A DNA stretch of 7,960 bases, from assembly GCA_018900975.1 (NCBI GenBank), contig JAHIFK010000217.1, forward strand, positions 1 to 7,960, given 5' to 3'. The stretch comes from Methanobacteriota archaeon. Lineage in GTDB: Archaea; Halobacteriota; Methanosarcinia; Methanosarcinales; Methanoperedenaceae. Position numbers and translations under genes: made by a program. How positions within the stretch are numbered: position 1 is the stretch's first letter; every line of letters begins with the position of its first letter. Shown in pieces: positions 4,722-7,960 of the stretch. The notes beneath the pieces are model-generated. The model had not been told where the DNA came from, did not search any database, and was given only the letters and a program-made list of their open reading frames with translations.

Positions 4722-5419
4722 ATAAAATTCATGCCATTGCGAAAAACGATGAAACAGTATTGCGTATATCGATAGATGCAAAAGCATCAGTTCTTGTCGG
4801 TCCATTTTCGAGAGGAGGTAATTCTCGTGTCATTGTTAAAGCCGCTGACCATGATTTTCAACCTGAAGATAAATTGACGCCGATTGGTATATTCTTACCC
4901 GAATATGATGATATCAGATTTTATTTCACCAACTCACATACTACCAGTGACTTTATTGTTGATTGTATGCATGATTTTTGGTCAATCGCAAAACAACAGT
5001 TTCCATACGTTAAAACATTACTGGTGAACCTGGATAATGGACCGGAAAATAATAGCAGGCGAACACAATTTATGAACCGGCTCACGCAATTTGCCGATGA
5101 ATTTCAAATTGATATTCAGTTGGCTTATTACCCACCTTATCACAGTAAATACAATCCTATTGAACGTGTATGGGGGGTACTAGAACAACACTGGAATGGT
5201 TCTTTACTTGATACGAAAGATGCAGTTATCAGGTTTGCTCAAACGATGAAATGGAATGGAAAAAATCCCATTGTCAACCTTGTTGAAAAATGTTATCAGA
5301 CAGGTGTGAGTTTAACTCAGAAAGCTATGGCACAGATAGAGAAGAGATTAGAACGGTTGGAGGGATTAGAAAAGTGGTTTGCAAAAATATCTCCTATTCC
5401 GACGAAAACGGTGGAATGA
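4688..5419 (+). CDS. ISAzo13-type transposase, catalytic C-terminal frame (orfB)
   Basis: This is the catalytic half of the transposase, which cuts and joins DNA at the element ends in the cytoplasm. Joined to the first frame at 4688 it makes a 403-residue protein, close to what I expect for the family. A probable DDE triad is visible: D190 in RISIDAKA, D276 in LLVNLDNGPENN and E319 in YNPIERVWGVLE, with 42 residues between the last two. Other hallmarks are DHDFQPEDKLTPIGI, HTTSDFIVD, YYPPYHSKYNP and HWNG. A heptad-rich basic tail follows (QIEKRLERLEGLEKW). The open part with a possible internal start spans 4760-5419 from a TTG, without a ribosome binding site, so independent expression is unlikely. 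All key residues are intact, so activity depends on the frameshift at A9. Confidence 0.82.
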   Translation: MPQTNAIFDQLNKIHAIAKNDETVLRISIDAKASVLVGPFSRGGNSRVIVKAADHDFQPEDKLTPIGIFLPEYDDIRFYFTNSHTTSDFIVDCMHDFWSIAKQQFPYVKTLLVNLDNGPENNSRRTQFMNRLTQFADEFQIDIQLAYYPPYHSKYNPIERVWGVLEQHWNGSLLDTKDAVIRFAQTMKWNGKNPIVNLVEKCYQTGVSLTQKAMAQIEKRLERLEGLEKWFAKISPIPTKTVE

Positions 5420-5438
5420 TTAATATTTTGCAATAGCC
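5412..5438 (-). repeat. Right terminal inverted repeat
   Basis: Read on the minus strand it begins GGCTATTGCAAAATATT and ends ATTCCA, matching the left end at 23 of 27 positions. It overlaps the last codons of the transposase, as is common in compact elements. Confidence 0.85.
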
Positions 5439-5743
5439 TAAGTAGAAGCAGCCAATATATTGGCGAATATGTTTGCAAGTATGGTAAGACTACAGGTTGG
5501 GGATGTGGTTACATCAGGAGCAAAGATCTTAACGGAAATTATATTTGGGTTGCGAACACTGCCGGCACTGATGACCTTTCTGAACTTGGAGATAGCGGAG
5601 GTCCATGGTTCCTGGCTAACGATGCATATGGAACAATGACAGCCAAGATTTCTCCAGGTACCAGTGGCACCGATGCCGATGGCGTCTATATGGCAGTCGA
5701 CTATATATCTGGAATTGGCGTTAGTGTGATGACATCCCCGTAA
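5439..5743 (+). pseudogene. C-terminal remnant of a chymotrypsin-like (S1) serine protease
   Basis: After the TAA copy the frame reads SRSSQYIGEYVCKYGKTTG, then GWGCGYI, and after about 27 residues GDSGGPWF, ending in a normal stop at 5741-5743. KYGKTTGWGCG and GDSGGPW are hallmarks of S1 proteases of the streptogrisin/alpha-lytic type; the S of GDSGG is the catalytic serine. The domains that would carry the catalytic His and Asp and the export signal are missing, and no in-frame start or ribosome binding site exists. The upstream part of the same frame lies before the insertion sequence (about 4065-4139) and is itself fused to a RHH N-terminus. It should be an inactive relic. The intact ancestor was probably an exported protease, perhaps in one unit with the lipoprotein gene 45 bases downstream. 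Confidence 0.8.
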
Positions 5744-5788
5744 ATTAGAAAACCAGGAGAAACAATAAGATATACGGTAGAGGTAAAA

Positions 5789-6223
5789 ATGAAATCAAAA
5801 TTGAGAGGATTGATGATTGGAATCATTGTGTCAATACTGATCACCGGATGTGTTGAAAAGACGCAGCAGGATGAAAGCTCTGTCAATACTTCAACCTCTC
5901 TTTTTTTTCCAGTGCAAAAGTATACAAATCCAAGTGTCCGAATGACTGCGATATTAGAAGGTGAATTAGTGCAAATAAATGGTTGTCTACGCGTGGATAA
6001 ATATTTGCTCGTATGGCCATATGGTTTTTCAATAAGCACTAATGATGAGGTAATCCAGATCAATAACAACACTGGTAAACCCGTAGCAATTGTGGGTGAT
6101 AAGGTCATACTGGGTGGAGGTGAGATACCAGGTGATTATATAGCAAATTTTTCTAGAGAGTTGCCGAGCAGCCGTTGTTCAGGACCTTACTGGATTGTTG
6201 GAGATGTGTCAGCAGATAGATGA
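5789..6223 (+). CDS. Predicted secreted lipoprotein of unknown function
   Basis: The 144-residue product has a lipoprotein signal: basic start MKSKLR, hydrophobic core LMIGIIVSILI, and lipobox ITGC with the lipidated cysteine at residue 21. Mature protein would sit on the outer face of the membrane. The first 25 mature residues are polar linker. The rest is a compact strand-rich domain with MTAILEGELVQINGCLRV, YLLVWPYGFSIS, GDKVILGGGEIPG and CSGPYWIVGDV. I recall the same pattern (G-x-L ... dGCL ... LLVWP ... vGGGE ... C-x-GPYW) from uncharacterised bacterial secreted proteins, but no function is known to me. The two cysteines in INGCLR and SRCSGP may form a disulfide. GAGGT at 5780-5784 supports the start. 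It lies 45 bases after the protease remnant and may once have been co-transcribed with it. Confidence 0.8.
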   Translation: MKSKLRGLMIGIIVSILITGCVEKTQQDESSVNTSTSLFFPVQKYTNPSVRMTAILEGELVQINGCLRVDKYLLVWPYGFSISTNDEVIQINNNTGKPVAIVGDKVILGGGEIPGDYIANFSRELPSSRCSGPYWIVGDVSADR

Positions 6224-6256
6224 TTAAAAGCCGTGCAGGGGTATGTTTCATCTATA

Positions 6257-6351
6257 TTTACGCATAGGAAACTATAAACGTAGTTATTCTGATATACAAT
6301 ACAACAAATCTTTAAATTGGTTTTATTTATGTATAAGAAATTATAAATACA
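6257..6351. repeat. Imperfect 26-bp direct repeat between two convergent genes
   Basis: 6257-6282 (TTTACGCATAGGAAACTATA...) and 6326-6351 (TTTATGTATAAGAAATTATA...) match at 19 of 26 positions without gaps, with a step of 69 bp. All seven differences are transitions (C/T or G/A). The second copy can form a stem ATGTAT with ATACAT. The region (6224-6393) between the lipoprotein gene and the minus-strand gene holds no reading frame of note and may contain both terminators. Confidence 0.5.
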
Positions 6352-6393
6352 TCATCTTTTTCATCTGAAATGGATCAATTGATTTCATGACTT

Positions 6394-6711
6394 TCATTCG
6401 CGACATAATCTTTTCAATCTTCTGATTTCATAAGGGTCTTCAAGTAGCTCCTCGCGTCTAAATCTGGCGATCCTTTTTTCATTTACAACCCTGAGCCGAT
6501 CCCAATCTGCATCGCCCCCTCTTGTTTCTATTATTTCCCCCATTTGACCTAACTCATTTATTGCTTGTACAACCTTATCTCTGTCCATACCAATATATGC
6601 AGCTCTATTTAATACATCCACTTTTTTTGCTGGTTTTCTTTTTCTTTTATCCCGCATCTTATAAATTAGCCCGAGGACAGTCATATCGAAACCCCAATCA
6701 AAATCATGCAT
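6394..6711 (-). CDS. Small basic protein, probable winged-helix DNA-binding protein
   Basis: The 105-residue product reads like a winged helix. It has helix 1 (MTVLGLIYKMRDKRK), a helix-turn-helix (VDVLNRAAYIGMDRDKVVQAINELGQMG), a two-strand wing (EIIETRGGDADWDRLRVVN) and a basic C-terminal tail (KRIARFRREELLEDPYEIRRLKRL). The family is not recognised with confidence; archaeal regulators of plasmid and viral origin often look like this. ATG at 6711 overlaps the last codon of the frameshifted lipoprotein frame upstream (TGA at 6704-6706), so it was probably translated by coupling; GGAGGGTG at 6724-6731 is a ribosome binding site 12 bases away. It shares its upstream region with the divergent regulator gene at 7002. 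A frame on the opposite strand is a shadow. Confidence 0.65.
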   Translation of the reverse strand: MHDFDWGFDMTVLGLIYKMRDKRKRKPAKKVDVLNRAAYIGMDRDKVVQAINELGQMGEIIETRGGDADWDRLRVVNEKRIARFRREELLEDPYEIRRLKRLCRE

Positions 6712-6878
6712 ATTTTATTTTTACACCCTCCAATGCAGCTATTCTTGTTTCCAGAATAGTCATTCGCCTTCCAAAAGCGCCAGGTTGCATAGCATCATTC
6801 CCGAACATGGGCAAATTACCAACCTGTGCTGCTTATCATTAAAGCTACGAGCAGAATGAAACCTGCAAGTTTCCTCAT
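6704..6878 (-). pseudogene. Small lipoprotein gene broken by a frameshift after its signal peptide
   Basis: ATG at 6878 follows a strong ribosome binding site (AGAGGAGA, 6883-6890). It opens MRKLAGFILLVALMISSTG, a clear lipoprotein signal, but ends at codon 21 (TGG TAA, stop 6816-6818). One base away, the frame from 6820 continues GNLPMFGNDAMQPGAFGRRM then TILETRIAALEGVKIKYA and stops at 6704-6706, overlapping the start of the next gene. Adding two bases to give TGC GGT would restore the lipobox STGC and a single frame of about 59 codons. The downstream part has a coiled-coil-like stretch (MTILETRIAALEGVK). So either the gene has a two-base loss or one-base gain, or the read is in error. The strong ribosome binding site and the coupling to the next gene indicate it was recently functional. 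Confidence 0.6.
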
Positions 6879-6966
6879 TTTCTCTCCTCTTTTATTATTT
6901 ATGTTATAAACCTTATTAAAATTATAACGTTTATACGCTAGTACTACCTTATTTGTTTAATTATTG

Positions 6967-6976
6967 TATATAAATA
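6967..6976 (+). promoter_or_regulatory. TATA box of the winged-helix regulator; likely leaderless message
   Basis: TATATAAATA at 6967-6976 is a near-ideal archaeal TATA box. The predicted start of transcription (about 6996-6999) lies a few bases before the ATG at 7002, with no ribosome binding site. Divergent TATA-like words on the other strand (6904-6935) would serve the minus-strand lipoprotein unit, so 6879-7001 is a shared divergent promoter. Confidence 0.6.
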
Positions 6977-7001
6977 TACTTGTTCTATTGTAGAACCGAT
7001 A

Positions 7002-7262
7002 ATGGAATTGAATATTAATGATGAGATTAAGTTAAGAATTTTGAAAAATCTAAGCGACGGGAGAATTTACTCGTTTTACATGTTGGCAAAAGAGGTTGAG
7101 GCTAACAATACTACGGTTAAAAAGAACTGCAACTTCCTGCATGAAGTAGGGTTGATTGAAATAAACAAGGTCACAGCAGAAGAAAGTGCTTCAGGAATGC
7201 CTTCTTATAGAGTCAAAATAACACCGGAAGGACTAAAGGCTGTTAAATATGCACGACTTTAG
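7002..7262 (+). CDS. Archaeal winged-helix transcriptional regulator
   Basis: The 86-residue product is a complete winged-helix domain. Helix 1 is IKLRILKNLSDGRIYSF, helix 2 is YMLAKEVEA, the recognition helix NTTVKKNCNFLHEVGLIE follows, the wing strands are INKVTAEESASG and PSYRVKITPEGLKAV, and a short tail ends at YARL. It resembles small archaeal PadR/MarR/ArsR-like regulators, which bind as dimers near promoters. A likely target is the divergent promoter it shares with the minus-strand unit (6879-7001). It starts at the first ATG downstream of a strong TATA box. It lies 139 bases before the CRISPR array and faces it, but nothing else connects it with CRISPR function. Confidence 0.75.
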   Translation: MELNINDEIKLRILKNLSDGRIYSFYMLAKEVEANNTTVKKNCNFLHEVGLIEINKVTAEESASGMPSYRVKITPEGLKAVKYARL

Positions 7263-7401
7263 CTACTTCTGATGATTTTATCTGAGTATAAAACTATAAT
7301 TATACTGTTTAATCTATTATGTATAAATGGCGTCAAATCTTTCAATCCTTGTATTGAAATAACTTACAGGGGATTCTGATAAACATGCTTTCCAAGTCAA
7401 A
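7263..7401 (+). promoter_or_regulatory. AT-rich flank of the CRISPR array, candidate leader
   Basis: The 139 bases between the regulator's stop and the first repeat hold TATA-like words facing the array at 7287-7293 (TATAAAA) and 7322-7328 (TATAAAT). If crRNA is made from the plus strand, as the repeat end ATTGAAAC suggests, this is the leader and carries the array promoter. The degenerate repeat next to it argues the other way, for a trailer. Confidence 0.45.
7340..7359. repeat. Inverted fragment of the CRISPR repeat forming a small hairpin
   Basis: TTTCAATCCTTGT (7340-7352) is the exact reverse complement of ACAAGGATTGAAA, the 3' part of the CRISPR repeat without its last C. The following ATTGAAA (7353-7359) pairs with TTTCAAT to give a 7-bp stem with a CCTTGT loop. 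It sits 42 bp before the first repeat, outside the array. Confidence 0.7.
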
Positions 7402-7960
7402 ATTGCAGAGTAGACGCGATTAAAACAAGGATTGAAACTTCACCTCCTCTCATGGACATGCAGAAGCAGAAGCAGATTCAAGAGGCACATCCACTAAAAC
7501 AAGGATTGAAACGGCATAGGTGCACCAAAATGACAAAAGAACTGGAATTCAAGAGGCACATCCACTAAAACAAGGATTGAAACAGGTGCGGTAACGATGA
7601 AAACAACGAAAATAATAATTCAAGAGGCACATCCACTAAAACAAGGATTGAAACTACTTTTGTTCATGGCGAGCATGCAAAATCTTATCATATTCAAGAG
7701 GCACATCCACTAAAACAAGGATTGAAACATAATGAGTCTGCTCCTCCTCCTCCAGATTATAATAATTCAAGAGGCACATCCACTAAAACAAGGATTGAAA
7801 CTAAAATACTAGCTTCGTTATCTCAAATGGGATATAATATTCAAGAGGCACATCCACTAAAACAAGGATTGAAACATTTGACTGAGCAGGTTCTTGGCAC
7901 TATTGAAACATTATTCAAGAGGCACATCCACTAAAACAAGGATTGAAACAAGGAGTGAGG
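7402..7960 (+). CRISPR. CRISPR array: one degenerate and seven identical 37-bp repeats, seven spacers, continuing out of the window
   Basis: The repeat starts ATTCAAGAGGCACATCC and ends AAAACAAGGATTGAAAC (37 bp). Identical copies lie at 7476-7512, 7547-7583, 7618-7654, 7692-7728, 7765-7801, 7839-7875 and 7913-7949. A first copy at 7402-7438 keeps only the last 18 bases intact; its first half is largely changed. Spacers are 37, 34, 34, 37, 36, 37 and 37 bp, and an eighth begins at 7950. The 3' end ATTGAAAC resembles the crRNA 5' handle I recall from Methanosarcina type I-B systems, which suggests transcription left to right. No cas gene is in the window, so the type cannot be set. I saw no spacer matching other parts of this window by eye. 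Confidence 0.97.

Larger units (their letters stand above)
4140..5438 (+). mobile_element. Complete insertion sequence of the ISAzo13 type, 1299 bp
   Basis: The element is bounded by imperfect 27-bp terminal inverted repeats (4140-4166 and 5412-5438; 23 of 27 match), starting GGCTA and ending TAGCC. TAA directly repeated on both sides is the target duplication. It encodes one transposase in two frames (4209-5419) joined by a -1 shift at A9. The family call rests on the transposase motifs ISIDAK, LDNGPENNS and PPYHSKYNPIERVWG, as I recall them from proteins labelled ISAzo13. The element inserted into a chimeric RHH-protease frame; removal restores that frame exactly. Confidence 0.85.

Noticed and set aside
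4140..5438. Assignment of the element to IS630
   Set aside because: IS630 elements duplicate TA and carry a shorter transposase; the PPYHSKYNPIERVWG motif, length of about 403 residues and TAA repeat fit ISAzo13 better.
5701..6108. Minus-strand 135-codon frame
   Set aside because: It is antisense to the lipoprotein gene, whose signal peptide and lipobox are clear; no ribosome binding site was seen.
6522..6842. Plus-strand 106-codon frame
   Set aside because: It is antisense to the winged-helix gene and the broken lipoprotein gene; the peptide is a low-complexity hydrophobic run.
7722..7934. 70-codon plus-strand frame
   Set aside because: It lies wholly within CRISPR repeats and spacers.

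Overview
The window looks archaeal. The likely source is a methanogenic euryarchaeon of the Methanomicrobia, although no diagnostic methanogenesis gene is present. The support is TATA-box promoters about 25 bp from the start codon (some apparently giving leaderless messages), many small ribbon-helix-helix (RHH) and winged-helix DNA-binding proteins, and a CRISPR repeat ending in ATTGAAAC, as I recall from type I-B arrays of Methanosarcina-like organisms. Most base composition is AT-rich and gene density is low, as expected of an accessory region.

Left part (1-3930): a plasmid-like module. After the 3' end of an unknown membrane protein (1-147) come a small RHH protein (266-460), a 38-residue peptide (472-588), and a coiled-coil protein with an RHH-like N-terminus (585-1031), the last two overlapping at TTGA. 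A roughly 950-bp gene-poor stretch follows, holding a 17-bp repeat pair and a cluster of CTATATAGGTT-type boxes that includes a 20-bp perfect palindrome. Next is a second repeat family (TTGGCAT, spaced about 10-12 bp) directly before a probable leaderless helix-turn-helix gene (2333-2977), which is paired with an unknown gene (2983-3429). A third repeat family (two 69-bp tandem units rich in GTATG and GCATAAC) lies before another RHH gene (3932). Three unrelated repeat families, each beside a small DNA-binding protein gene, suggest replication origin, partition or operator DNA of a plasmid or provirus. No Rep, ParA or integrase gene was recognised.

Middle part (3932-5743): a complete 1299-bp insertion sequence of the ISAzo13 type (4140-5438), with 27-bp imperfect terminal inverted repeats and a TAA direct repeat on both sides. 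Its transposase is split by a -1 frame change at a run of nine A. Removing the element restores one 169-codon frame that joins an RHH N-terminus to the C-terminal half of a chymotrypsin-like serine protease (GDSGGPW). The element therefore landed in an already chimeric gene.

Right part (5744-7960): a lipoprotein gene (5789-6223); on the minus strand a frameshifted small lipoprotein gene (6704-6878) overlapping a winged-helix-like protein (6394-6711); a divergent, probably leaderless winged-helix regulator (7002-7262); and a CRISPR array (7402 to beyond the window end) with one degenerate first repeat and seven identical 37-bp repeats. No cas gene is inside the window.
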